Source: Rhodospirillaceae bacterium
GTDB lineage: Bacteria; Pseudomonadota; Alphaproteobacteria; Kiloniellales; DSM-21159
NCBI GenBank assembly: GCA_006969625.1
Contig: CP030885.1
Span: forward strand, 372,001-436,000
Direction of reading: 5' to 3'
DNA: 64,000 nucleotides
Both the position numbers and the translations under genes were made by a program. The notes under the pieces were generated by a model, which was given only the letters and a program-made list of their open reading frames with translations, had not been told where the DNA came from and ran no database searches. Position 1 is the first letter of the stretch, and every line of letters begins with the position of its first letter. Of this stretch, positions 25,367-35,027 are shown piece after piece.

Positions 25367-25537
25367 CTTCATCCTGAGGAGCCGTGCGCAGCACGGCGTC
25401 TCGAGGGGCGAAGCGCACGGCCGGCAGGCCGTATTGCCTAGCATGTTGGCCGGCTTGCGCCGGCCGACCAGCGCGTAGCGCTAGTGCTACGCACTCCTTC
25501 GAGACGGCCTGCTCGCGCAGGCCTCCTCAGGATGAAG
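25367..25537. repeat. REPIN-like inverted pair of palindromic repeats
   Basis: Two 42-base elements in opposite orientation flank a structured core. The left (25367-25408) begins CTTCATCCTGAGGAGCC; the right (25496-25537) is its imperfect reverse complement ending in CTCCTCAGGATGAAG. Each contains its own small stem (CCGTGCGCAGCACGG; GCCTGCTCGCGCAGGC). The core has further stems: GGCCGG/CCGGCC at 25449-25466 and GCGTAGC/GCTACGC around 25472-25492. Interspersed elements of the CATCCTGAGGAG type are common in alphaproteobacterial genomes. Function unknown. Confidence 0.75.
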
Positions 25538-25563
25538 GTCAGGAAGGAGAGGAAAGCGAGAGA

Positions 25564-27228
25564 ATGCGCACGGGCGCGGAGATCCTGGTCGACCAGCTCT
25601 TGATCCACGGGGCGCGGCGCGGCTTCGGCGTGCCGGGGGAGAGCTACCTGGCGGTGCTCGACGCGCTGGTCGACCGGCCGGACTTCCAGTTCGTCACCAC
25701 CCGCCACGAGAGCGGCGCGGCGATGATGGCCGAGGCCCACGGCAAGCTGACCGGCCGGCCGGGCATCGCCTTCGTCACCCGCGGGCCGGGCGCGACCAAC
25801 TCCACCGCCGGGCTGCACGTCGCCTTCCAGGATTCCACGCCGCTGATCCTCTTCATCGGGCAGGTGGCGCGCGGCATGAAGGGGCGCGAGGCCTTCCAGG
25901 AGGTCGACTACACCCATTTCCTGAGCGAGCTGACCAAGTGGACGGCGGAGATCGACGACCCGGCCCGCATTCCCGAGCTGGTCGCCCGCGCCTTCAGCGT
26001 CGCCACATCCGGCCGGCCCGGCCCGGTCGCCCTGGCGCTGCCCGAGGACATGCTGGTCGAACGCTGCGCGGTATCCGACGCGCCGGCCTTCACCCCCGTG
26101 GCCGCCGGCGCCGACCCGGCGGACCTGGCGGCGCTGGAGGATCTGCTGGCCGCGGCGCAGCGGCCGATCCTTCTGGTCGGCGGCGGCGGCTGGTCGGCCG
26201 CGGCGAAGGGGGCGCTGGAGGCCTGGGCGGCCGCCCGGTCGCTGCCGGTCGCCGCCTCCTTCCGCTGCCAGGACTACCTCGACAACGAGCACCCGAGCTA
26301 CGTCGGCCACCTCGGCATCGGGCCCGACCCGGCGCTGCGCCGGGCCTTCGCCGAGGCGGACCTGGTCATCGCCCTCGGCCCGCGCCTGGGCGAGATGACG
26401 AGCCAGGGCTACGAGCTCTTCGAGGTGCCGACGCCCGAGCAGCGGCTGGTGCACGTGCATCCCGATCCCGAGGAGCTGGGCCGCGTCTACCGCCCGACCC
26501 TGGCGATCTGCGCGGCACCGGCGCGCGTCGTCCAGGCGCTGGCCGCGCGGCCCGCCGGGGCGGCGCCACCGTGGGCCGCGCGCAGCGCGGAACTGCGCGC
26601 CGCCTACGAGGCCTTCGCTACGCCCAAGCCGGTCGCCGGGCCGCTGCAGCTCGGCGAGGTCATGGCCGGCCTGCGCTGCCGCGTGCCGCCCGAAACGATC
26701 GTGTGCAACGGCGCCGGCAATTACGCCACCTGGCACCACCGCTTCCACCGCTGGCAGCGCTGGCGCACCCAGCTCGCGCCGACCTCTGGCTCCATGGGCT
26801 ACGGCGTGCCGGCGGCGGTGGCGGCCAAGCTGGCGCATCCCGAGAGCCCGGTGATCGCGATCAGCGGCGACGGCTGCTTCCTGATGACCGGGCAGGAGCT
26901 GGCGACGGCGGCGGCGCACAGGCTCGGCATCGTCTTCCTGGTGCTCGACAACGGCATGTACGGCACGATCCGCATGCATCAGGAGCGCGCGTACCCCGCG
27001 CGCGTCAGCGCCACCGACCTGGTCAACCCGGACTTCGCGGCGCTGGCGCGCAGCTACGGCTGCGCCGCCTGGACGGTGGAGACGACCGAGGAGTTCTGGA
27101 GCGCCTTCGAGGCGGCGCTGGAGGCGACGAGCCAGGGCCCGGCCCTGCTGCATCTGAAATACGACCCGGAGCTGATCTCCCCGGCGACCACCCTCGGCAA
27201 GATCCGCGCGGCGGCGCAGGGCGGGTGA
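25564..27228 (+). CDS. Thiamine diphosphate-dependent enzyme of the acetolactate synthase/decarboxylase superfamily
   Basis: A 554-residue ThDP enzyme. The N-terminal pyrimidine domain has GVPGESYLAVLDAL and TRHESGAAMMAEAHGK with the catalytic glutamate Glu49, the central domain looks FAD/transhydrogenase-like, and the C-terminal PP domain has SGDGCFLMTGQELATA followed by LVLDNGMYGTI (the Mg-ThDP motif). It resembles IlvB-like proteins annotated only as thiamine pyrophosphate-binding. No small regulatory subunit (ilvH) is adjacent, arguing against the biosynthetic acetolactate synthase. Substrate not assignable. The ATG at 25564 follows AGGAAGGAGAGG. Confidence 0.85.
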   Translation: MRTGAEILVDQLLIHGARRGFGVPGESYLAVLDALVDRPDFQFVTTRHESGAAMMAEAHGKLTGRPGIAFVTRGPGATNSTAGLHVAFQDSTPLILFIGQVARGMKGREAFQEVDYTHFLSELTKWTAEIDDPARIPELVARAFSVATSGRPGPVALALPEDMLVERCAVSDAPAFTPVAAGADPADLAALEDLLAAAQRPILLVGGGGWSAAAKGALEAWAAARSLPVAASFRCQDYLDNEHPSYVGHLGIGPDPALRRAFAEADLVIALGPRLGEMTSQGYELFEVPTPEQRLVHVHPDPEELGRVYRPTLAICAAPARVVQALAARPAGAAPPWAARSAELRAAYEAFATPKPVAGPLQLGEVMAGLRCRVPPETIVCNGAGNYATWHHRFHRWQRWRTQLAPTSGSMGYGVPAAVAAKLAHPESPVIAISGDGCFLMTGQELATAAAHRLGIVFLVLDNGMYGTIRMHQERAYPARVSATDLVNPDFAALARSYGCAAWTVETTEEFWSAFEAALEATSQGPALLHLKYDPELISPATTLGKIRAAAQGG

Positions 27229-27235
27229 GCGCGCG

Positions 27236-28162
27236 CTACCCCACCTCGCCGGCGCGCTCGCGTTCCTTGCGGGTGCCGAGCTGGGCTTCGCGGTGGGCGA
27301 TGTAGAGGCTGGAGGCGACGATGACGGCGGCGCCGGACAGGGTCCAGAGATCCGGCACCTCGGCGAAGAAGAGGAAGCCGAGCACCATGGCGAAGAGGAT
27401 CTTGGCGTAGTCGAAGGGCGCCACGAAACTCGCCTCGCCCATCCGGTAGGCCTTGATGATCAGCGATTGGCCGGTCACGCCGATCACGCCGACGCCGGCC
27501 AGAAGCAGCCATTCGTGCCAGGTCGGGTCGCGCCAAACCTGGAGAGCGGGGCCGATCGCGATCAGGATCGAGGCGATGCAGAAATAGAACACCATGACCG
27601 CCTGGTGCTCGTGCCTGGGCAGGCGCTTGACCATCACCACGGCGACGGCGATGCCGAGCGCCATGCCCAGTGCGGCCAGGAAGCCGCCCAGCTCGAGCCC
27701 CTCGCCGCGCAGCAGGGCGTCGGGGCGCAGCATGATGACGACCCCGGCGAAGCCGACCAGGGTCGCGGTCCAGCGCCGCCAGCGCACGATCTCGCCCAGG
27801 ATGAAGATCGCCAGCACCGTGGCGAACAGCGGCGTGGTGAAGCCGATGGCCGTGACCTCGGCCAGCGGCAGGCGCGACAAGGCGTAGAAGCCGCACAGCA
27901 TGGCACCCGCGCCGGCCAGGGCGCGGATCAGATGCGTGCCGGGATGCTCGGTGCGGAAAGCCGTCCGGCCGGCGGCCCAGACGAACGGCAGTATGGCGAG
28001 CAGCGCGAAACCGGCCCGCGCCAGCGCGATCTGGAAGAAGGACATGCCGCCTTCGGCCAGCGCCTTGACCAGCACGCCGTTGGCCGTGAAGACCAGCGCC
28101 GAGGCCAGCATCCACAGGGCGCCCTGCAGGTTGGGCGAAAGGCCGAGGAAGGCGGCGGGCAT
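27236..28162 (-). CDS. EamA/DMT-family transporter
   Basis: A 308-residue membrane protein with ten predicted helices in two EamA repeats. The first repeat has FFQIALARAGFALLAILPFV and LAEVTAIGFTTPLFATVLA; the second has GQSLIIKAYRMGEASFVAPF and ends SLYIAHREAQ. DMT proteins export small metabolites such as amino acids; the substrate is unknown. It is followed upstream by a clear paralogue (28216-29226) with the same order and C-terminal YIAHREA signature. The start MPAAFLGLSPNLQGALW precedes the first helix. Confidence 0.88.
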   Translation of the reverse strand: MPAAFLGLSPNLQGALWMLASALVFTANGVLVKALAEGGMSFFQIALARAGFALLAILPFVWAAGRTAFRTEHPGTHLIRALAGAGAMLCGFYALSRLPLAEVTAIGFTTPLFATVLAIFILGEIVRWRRWTATLVGFAGVVIMLRPDALLRGEGLELGGFLAALGMALGIAVAVVMVKRLPRHEHQAVMVFYFCIASILIAIGPALQVWRDPTWHEWLLLAGVGVIGVTGQSLIIKAYRMGEASFVAPFDYAKILFAMVLGFLFFAEVPDLWTLSGAAVIVASSLYIAHREAQLGTRKERERAGEVG

Positions 28163-28215
28163 GGGGGGAGACTTCTCACCTGAGGTACTGGCCGGCGCGC
28201 GGCCGACACGAAACT

Positions 28216-29226
28216 CTACACCCGGCCTTCGGGAGAGCGACTCGCCACCTGCTCGCTGCGCCGCGCCTCGCGCGCCACCCGTGCCTCGCGGTGGGCGATG
28301 TAGACGCTGGAGCCGGCGATCACGCCGGCGCCGACCCAGGTCCAGAGGTCGGGCACCTCGGCGTAGAGCAGGAAGGCGAAGAGTGCGATGAAGGGCAGGC
28401 GCATGTAGTCGAACGGCAGCACCGCCGAGGCGTCGGCGCGCGCATAGGCCCGCGTCAGGCCGATGTGCGCCAGCACCGCCGTGCCGCCGATCAGGGCCAT
28501 CAGCCCGAGCGCTTCCCACGTCGGCCACTGCCAGACGAACAGCGCCGGGATCAGCGACAGCGGGGTCAGCAGCAGGTTCATCCACAGCACGATGGTGGCC
28601 GGCGTGTCGCGCGCCGAGAGCGTCTTCACGATCATCACCGAACTCGCCATGAACAGCGCCGCCAGCACCGGCAGGCCGGTCACCAGCGAAATCTCCTGGG
28701 TGCCGGGGCGCAGGACGATCAGCACGCCGAGGAAGCCGACCAAGGTCGCCGACCAGCGCCGGGCGCGCACCACCTCGCCCAGGATCAGGGCGGCCCCGGC
28801 CGTGGCGAACAGCGGCACGGTGAAGTTCAGTGCCACCGCCTGGGCGAGCGGCAGCAGCGACACCGAGTAGAACCAGCACAGCATCGCCATCAGCCCGACG
28901 CCGGCGCGCAGCAGGTGCAGCTTCAGGTGGGTCGTCGGCAGCGCCTTGGCCGCGCCGCTCTTGAGCAGCCACGGCAGCATGAAGGCGGCTGCGAAGAAGT
29001 TGCGGAAGAAGGCGATCTGCGCCGGCTCCAGCTCGGCCGAGACCTCGCGGATCAGCACGTTCATCACCGAGAAGCCGAGCGAGGCGGCGGTCATGTAGAG
29101 CGCACCGGTGACGGCGGCGCTCAGCGGCGCGCGGGCGCCGCGCGGTCCAATTGGCCGGGTCTCGGACGCAGAAGCGGGCGGCGCGCCCGTGTCGGGCGCG
29201 CGCGAAGGAAGGCGGTCGTCGGGCAT
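28216..29226 (-). CDS. EamA/DMT-family transporter (paralogue)
   Basis: A 336-residue ten-helix EamA protein with a longer, Pro/Ala/Arg-rich cytoplasmic N-terminus (about 35 residues). Matching motifs with the downstream gene include IAFFRNFFAAAFMLPWLL, LAQAVALNFTVPLFATAGAA, LTRAYARADASAVLPFDYMR and SSVYIAHREARV. The pair lies head to tail with 53 bases between, suggesting a tandem duplication that has since diverged. Substrate unknown. It is divergent from the acetoacetyl-CoA synthetase gene. Confidence 0.88.
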   Translation of the reverse strand: MPDDRLPSRAPDTGAPPASASETRPIGPRGARAPLSAAVTGALYMTAASLGFSVMNVLIREVSAELEPAQIAFFRNFFAAAFMLPWLLKSGAAKALPTTHLKLHLLRAGVGLMAMLCWFYSVSLLPLAQAVALNFTVPLFATAGAALILGEVVRARRWSATLVGFLGVLIVLRPGTQEISLVTGLPVLAALFMASSVMIVKTLSARDTPATIVLWMNLLLTPLSLIPALFVWQWPTWEALGLMALIGGTAVLAHIGLTRAYARADASAVLPFDYMRLPFIALFAFLLYAEVPDLWTWVGAGVIAGSSVYIAHREARVAREARRSEQVASRSPEGRV

Positions 29227-29300
29227 GAGACCCTAAGGCTAGGGGCTCTGCCGCCGTGCGGGTAGCCCCACAGCCCGCATGGCACCTGTGCGTCGGCGCC

Positions 29301-29329
29301 TTGCAGGGCCCGCGTGGCCGCACTAGTCT
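29301..29329 (+). promoter_or_regulatory. Predicted promoter of acetoacetyl-CoA synthetase
   Basis: TTGCAG (29301-29306), 17 bases, TAGTCT (29324-29329), about 38 bases before the start codon. The layout matches the boxes at 6464 and 34977. Confidence 0.5.
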
Positions 29330-29366
29330 CCGGCCGCCTTTCCCCTACGGCAGCCGGAGCGCCCGC

Positions 29367-31346
<1,980 letters not shown>

Positions 31347-31347
31347 G

Positions 31348-31737
31348 TCAGGCGCGCTTTGCCTCGACGTCCATGCGCAGGACGATGGCTTCCGGCAGGT
31401 AGAAACCGTTCAGGCGATTGTTCGAGAGGACGGCCGAACCCAGGCCGGGCATCCGCATCAGTCTCCGCAAGCCTTGGATGGCGGGATGCTCTGCAGGCAC
31501 CAAGGTCGTGTCGCCTGCATCGATGTCGCCGAGTTCGTCTCGGTGCTGGCGGGCGATATCCGACAGGAGTCGGTAGAAGCGCCGGATGTCGACCATCGCC
31601 TTGTCCAGAACGAGCCACAGCTTCCAGGTGTCGGTCTCGGGCGCATAGACCCATAGCGCGGCGCGCGGCGAATGTCCTGACTCATCCAGGCCGCGTACGA
31701 TGGTATGCCCCGCCTTCACCAGTAGCGTTTGATCCAC
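31348..31737 (-). CDS. HEPN-partner protein of unknown function
   Basis: A 129-residue protein starting at GTG, overlapping the upstream HEPN gene by 22 bases. N-terminal part: AGHTIVRGLDESGHSPRAA, then ALWVYAPETDTWKLWLV; middle: a helical DIRRFYRLLSDIARQH; end: GSAVLSNNRLNGFYLPEAIV. It looks soluble and small. Similar proteins sit beside HEPN-domain genes as I recall them, but I know of no assigned activity. The overlap implies coupled translation and a joint role with its neighbour. Base composition is lower in GC than the flanking genes. Confidence 0.7.
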   Translation of the reverse strand: MDQTLLVKAGHTIVRGLDESGHSPRAALWVYAPETDTWKLWLVLDKAMVDIRRFYRLLSDIARQHRDELGDIDAGDTTLVPAEHPAIQGLRRLMRMPGLGSAVLSNNRLNGFYLPEAIVLRMDVEAKRA

Positions 31738-32129
31738 GGCAGGACTCCGGATTCGTCGGCCCCGATCGCTTGTATGAGGCTTTGCGCCGTGAAGGGGTCA
31801 AAGTCAGCATATCGTGTCTGGGGCTCCCACTGAACCACCAGCGCCCAATTGGTGGCGAAATCGGGATCTTGATCCTTCTTTTCCTGCAGCTCTGGCCTCA
31901 GGCCCGCCAGAGCCAGGAGGTCTGGGAGCTTATGGCTATAGACCGCATTGACGAAGTTCCGCTCCGGAATGCTCTCGGCAGTGAACTGCTTGGCGATGCA
32001 CGCCTTCAAGCCGAGTTCGACAGCGTAGCCGCCAAGATAGTAGGCGCTCGAGTAGCGGTCGTTCACTAAGAGGATCTGCGCATCGCGCAGCTTGGCATCT
32101 GCCAGTGCCTGTAGATGCGATCGACGCAC
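31716..32129 (-). CDS. HEPN-domain protein
   Basis: A 137-residue protein starting at GTG after a GGAGA ribosome site. Residues about 4-50 match the HEPN helical hairpin: LADAKLRDAQILLVNDRYSS then AYYLGGYAVELGLKACIAKQ, followed by HKLPDLLALAGL. The AYYLxGYAVExxLKACIAK pattern is frequent in HEPN proteins of toxin or abortive-infection type. The RX4-6H ribonuclease motif is not evident, so it may be a non-catalytic HEPN or act with its overlapping partner. It is the first gene of a lower-GC two-gene cassette between acetoacetyl-CoA synthetase and mutY. Confidence 0.8.
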   Translation of the reverse strand: MRRSHLQALADAKLRDAQILLVNDRYSSAYYLGGYAVELGLKACIAKQFTAESIPERNFVNAVYSHKLPDLLALAGLRPELQEKKDQDPDFATNWALVVQWEPQTRYADFDPFTAQSLIQAIGADESGVLPWIKRYW

Positions 32130-32151
32130 CTGCTATCTCCAGGGACGATTG

Positions 32152-32178
32152 GCCGCCCCAACTTTTTGCCGCCCCAAC
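32152..32178 (-). repeat. Direct repeat before the HEPN cassette, possible operator
   Basis: GCCGCCCCAAC occurs twice, at 32152-32162 and 32168-32178, a 16-base period, 23 bases upstream of the HEPN start. A second short repeat (CATAAGG, near 32179 and 32202) lies just beyond. Position fits a repressor site in an autoregulated cassette; this is inference. Confidence 0.4.
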
Positions 32179-32225
32179 CATAAGGTTCGCTTGTGCGCAA
32201 TCATAAGGCGTAGGAGGGTAAGACG

Positions 32226-33308
32226 CTACCCGCCCGCCTCCAGCGCGTGTTTGGCGATCTTGCGCATGATGCTGGGCAGGCCGGCGGCGCCCAGGCGGTC
32301 GGGCAGCACCCAGAAACCGTCAACCGCTTCCCAATCTCGCAGGCGGCCCCGCCAGACCGTCAGCTCCAGGTGGAAGTGGGTGAAGGTGTGGCGCACCAAT
32401 CCGGCCAGCGCCTCCCACTCGGCGGCGGCCGGCGCGGCGCAAAGCGCGGCCGCCTCGCCCGGCGCCTCGGCCGTCCACTCGGTGGAGGGGATTTCCGTCA
32501 TGCCGCCGAGCAGGCCCTTGGGCGGGCGGCGGCGCAGCAGCACGGCGCCGTCCGGCCGGGTCAGCCAGAAGGCGACGCCGCGGCGCGTCGGCTTTTCGGC
32601 CTTCGGCGCCTTGCGGGGAAGCTGCTCGGCGAGTCCGGCGGCGCGCGCGCCGCAGAGCTCTTCCAGCGGGCACAGCAGGCACTTCGGGTTGCGCGGCAGG
32701 CAGACCGTCGCGCCCAGGTCCATCTTGGCCTGGGCGAAGTCCCCCGGCCGCCGGCGCGGCGTCAGCGTGGCGGCGAGCGCCTTCAGCTTCGGCTTGGCGC
32801 CGGGCAGCGGCTCCGTCACGGAAAACAGCCGCGCCGTCACCCGCTCGATGTTGCCGTCCACCGGGCTAGCCGGGCGGTCGAAGGCGATGGCGGCGATCGC
32901 CGCCGCCGTGTAGGGGCCGATGCCGGGCAGGGCGCGCAGGCCCTCCTCCGTGTCGGGGAAGCGCCCGCCGTGACGCTCCGCCACCGCCCGGGCGCAGGCG
33001 TGCAGGTTGCGGGCGCGGGCGTAGTAGCCGAGGCCGGCCCAGGCGCCCAGCACCTCCTCCTGCGGCGCGGCGGCCAGGTCCGTCACCCGCGGCCAGCGGC
33101 GCAGGAACCGCTCGAAGTAGGGCTTCACCGCCTGCACCGTGGTCTGCTGCAGCATGATCTCCGACAGCCAGACGGCGTAGGGGTCGGGCCGCTCCCCCGG
33201 CGGTGCGCGCCACGGCAGGCGCCGGCGGTGCCGGTCGTACCAGGCCAGCAGGCGCGCTTGCACCTCGTCCGGCGCGGGTCCGGGCAGTCCGTCGTCGGCC
33301 CGCGGCAT
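32226..33308 (-). CDS. mutY: A/G-specific adenine DNA glycosylase
   Basis: A 360-residue MutY. The catalytic glutamate lies in VWLSEIMLQQTTVQAV, the helix-hairpin-helix in ALPGIGPYTAAAIAAIAF, the catalytic Asp in SPVDGNIERV, and the 4Fe-4S cysteines form C-x6-C-x2-C-x5-C in CLPRNPKCLLCPLEELC. A NUDIX-like C-terminal domain for 8-oxoG recognition includes LLRRRPPKGLLGGMTEIPS. It removes adenine mispaired with 8-oxoguanine. Its ATG overlaps the stop of the upstream GFA-family gene (ATGA). Confidence 0.96.
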   Translation of the reverse strand: MPRADDGLPGPAPDEVQARLLAWYDRHRRRLPWRAPPGERPDPYAVWLSEIMLQQTTVQAVKPYFERFLRRWPRVTDLAAAPQEEVLGAWAGLGYYARARNLHACARAVAERHGGRFPDTEEGLRALPGIGPYTAAAIAAIAFDRPASPVDGNIERVTARLFSVTEPLPGAKPKLKALAATLTPRRRPGDFAQAKMDLGATVCLPRNPKCLLCPLEELCGARAAGLAEQLPRKAPKAEKPTRRGVAFWLTRPDGAVLLRRRPPKGLLGGMTEIPSTEWTAEAPGEAAALCAAPAAAEWEALAGLVRHTFTHFHLELTVWRGRLRDWEAVDGFWVLPDRLGAAGLPSIMRKIAKHALEAGG

Positions 33309-33709
33309 CAGTCCTCGCTGCCGCCGGGATGGCGCGGCAGCCCGTCCGCCAGCACGATCCAGGGGAGTTGTTCCGCCGTGTGGACGTGGAATTGCGGCTT
33401 CGCTTCGGCTGGCGCGTCCAGGTTGGCGGCATAGAGGTGGATCTCGTCCGGAAAGCGGTCGCTCTCGTAGGCGATCGGCGTGCCGCAGGTCCCACAGAAG
33501 CTGCGGCGCACGCCGGGGGAGGACCGATAGCTGCGCGCCGGGGTGCCGGCGAAGCGGACCGCGTGGCGCGGCACGCCCAGGAAGGTGGTGAAGGGCGAGG
33601 CGGTGGCGCGCCGGCAGCTCTCGCAGTGGCAATGACCGACCCAGACCTCCGGTCCCTCGTAGCTGAACCTGACGGCGCCGCACAGGCAGCGCCCGCTCTT
33701 GCCGGCCAT
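33308..33709 (-). CDS. GFA-family (CENP-V/Gfa fold) zinc protein
   Basis: A 133-residue member of the family with zinc-binding cysteines in GRCLCGAVRFSYEG, GHCHCESCRRATASPFTTF and RSFCGTCGTPIAYE. The substrate is unknown. It is translationally coupled to mutY by an ATGA overlap, so it belongs to the same transcript. It differs considerably from the other copy at 2526-2942. An ATG after GCGGGAGGGCC was chosen as start. Confidence 0.87.
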   Translation of the reverse strand: MAGKSGRCLCGAVRFSYEGPEVWVGHCHCESCRRATASPFTTFLGVPRHAVRFAGTPARSYRSSPGVRRSFCGTCGTPIAYESDRFPDEIHLYAANLDAPAEAKPQFHVHTAEQLPWIVLADGLPRHPGGSED

Positions 33710-33832
33710 GGCCCTCCCGCTCCCTCGTCCTGGCGGTTAAAGTCGCGCGCGGCCGGCACTATGTCGGGCGGTAGGCCGCGACGGCAAGCCGTAGCCTGCG
33801 CGCGCCCTCGCCTCGGATCTCGGACGCTCTTC

Positions 33833-34321
33833 ATGTCGCCAATCGCCTCCCGTGTCCTGCTGCGCCTCGCGCTGATCTTCGGTGCGGTGATCCTGGGCGG
33901 CGTGCTGCTCTGGGGCGTCGCGGGCGTCGGCCCGCAGAGCCTGGCGCCCGAGCGCGGCGCCGCGCTGGTCGCGCCGGAGGCGGTGCGCCAGTCGCTCCAA
34001 GAGCGCGGCCTCGAGGTGCTGTCCCTGGAGCGCCACGGCGGGCTCTACACCGCGCGGGTGCGCGATGCCGAGGGCGAGCGCAGCCTGCAGATCGACGGCA
34101 CCAGCGGCGCGGTCATCGCCATGCCGGAGGTCAGTGGCCCCGCCGTCCAGCCCGAGTCGCTGCGCCGCAAGCTGCAGGCCGAGGGCTACACGGAGATCGC
34201 CCGGATCGGCTGGGCACGCGGCGCGTACCGCACCGAAGCGACCGCGCCGGACGGCCGGCGCGTCGCGCTGCGGCTCGACACCTACAGCGGCGAAATCCTG
34301 GCCAGCGAGCCGGCCGAATGA
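33833..34321 (+). CDS. PepSY-like membrane-anchored protein
   Basis: A 162-residue protein with one N-terminal membrane anchor (about residues 8-29, LLRLALIFGAVILGGVLLWG) and an exported region made of two similar units: PEAVRQSLQERGLEVLSLER with GERSLQIDGTSGAVIA, and PESLRRKLQAEGYTEIARIG with VALRLDTYSGEILA. This repeated helix-plus-hairpin layout resembles PepSY domains, thought to regulate proteases or envelope processes. The family call is tentative. Its stop overlaps the dciA ATG (ATGA). Confidence 0.65.
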   Translation: MSPIASRVLLRLALIFGAVILGGVLLWGVAGVGPQSLAPERGAALVAPEAVRQSLQERGLEVLSLERHGGLYTARVRDAEGERSLQIDGTSGAVIAMPEVSGPAVQPESLRRKLQAEGYTEIARIGWARGAYRTEATAPDGRRVALRLDTYSGEILASEPAE

Positions 34322-34866
34322 CCGCCCGGCCGGGCCCGCCCGGGCGCAAGCGCGGCGGCGGCCTGGTCGCCGTCGCCCGGCCGCTCGACCGCTTGACGCG
34401 GCCGTTGCTGAAGTCGCGCAGCGCGGTCGAGGCGACGGTGATTCTCGAGTGGGCGCGCATCGTCGATGACGAGACGGCGGCCAACACGCGGCCGGAGAAG
34501 CTGCGCTTCGCCGGCCCCCGGGACCCCGCCTCCGGGCGCAGCGCCGGCACCCTGCACCTGCTGGTCGCGCCCGGCTTCGCGCCGGTGCTGCAGCACTCCA
34601 GCCGGCAAGTGATCGAACGGATCAACCGCTACCTCGGCTGGTCGGCGGTGGCGCGCCTGGCCCTGCGCCAGGGGCCGATCCCGAAGGTCGCGCCGCCGCC
34701 GCGCCCGCAGCCGCGCCGTTTGGCGCCGGCCGAGGAACGCGAGATCGAAGAGGCCACGTCGGGCATCGCCGACGAACGGCTGCGCAGCGCGCTGGCGCGC
34801 CTGGCCCGCGCGGTCAAGGCGAAGGCGGTCAAGGCCAAGGCGGTCAAGGCCAAGCAGGGGCGTTGA
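34318..34866 (+). CDS. dciA: DUF721/DciA-family replication protein
   Basis: A 182-residue DUF721 protein. The conserved part runs from about residue 25 to 115: PLLKSRSAVEATVILEWARI, the TLHLLVAPGFAPVLQHSS strand-helix, and QVIERINRYLGW. DciA proteins act in loading the replicative helicase DnaB in bacteria lacking DnaC. The C-terminal tail is lysine-rich with near-perfect 15-base repeats coding for VKAKA units (about 34813-34857). The gene is coupled to the PepSY-like gene by overlap, and the dciA-DsbA-like-smc order is widespread in alphaproteobacteria. Confidence 0.85.
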   Translation: MTARPGPPGRKRGGGLVAVARPLDRLTRPLLKSRSAVEATVILEWARIVDDETAANTRPEKLRFAGPRDPASGRSAGTLHLLVAPGFAPVLQHSSRQVIERINRYLGWSAVARLALRQGPIPKVAPPPRPQPRRLAPAEEREIEEATSGIADERLRSALARLARAVKAKAVKAKAVKAKQGR

Positions 34867-34976
34867 CGCCACCGTGATCGTCGACGCCGCTGGCGAAAGC
34901 GCGGGGATGCCCCCACCTGGAGCTGCGGATCATGGCCAACGGCCGGAAGCCTCCCGGCCTGTGGATATCTGGGTGC

Positions 34977-35005
34977 TTGCGGACTCCAGGGGCCCTGGCT
35001 AGCCT
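34977..35005 (+). promoter_or_regulatory. Predicted promoter of the DsbA-like gene
   Basis: TTGCGG (34977-34982), 17 bases, TAGCCT (35000-35005), 22 bases before the start codon at 35028. It shares the boxes seen at 6464 and 29301. Confidence 0.5.
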
Positions 35006-35027
35006 CACAATATCTTGTAGGTGGACA

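Noticed and set aside
25342-25563. CRISPR array or tRNA gene in the repeat-rich spacer
   Set aside because: There is one inverted pair, not regularly spaced direct repeats, and no cloverleaf or conserved TTC loop could be found.
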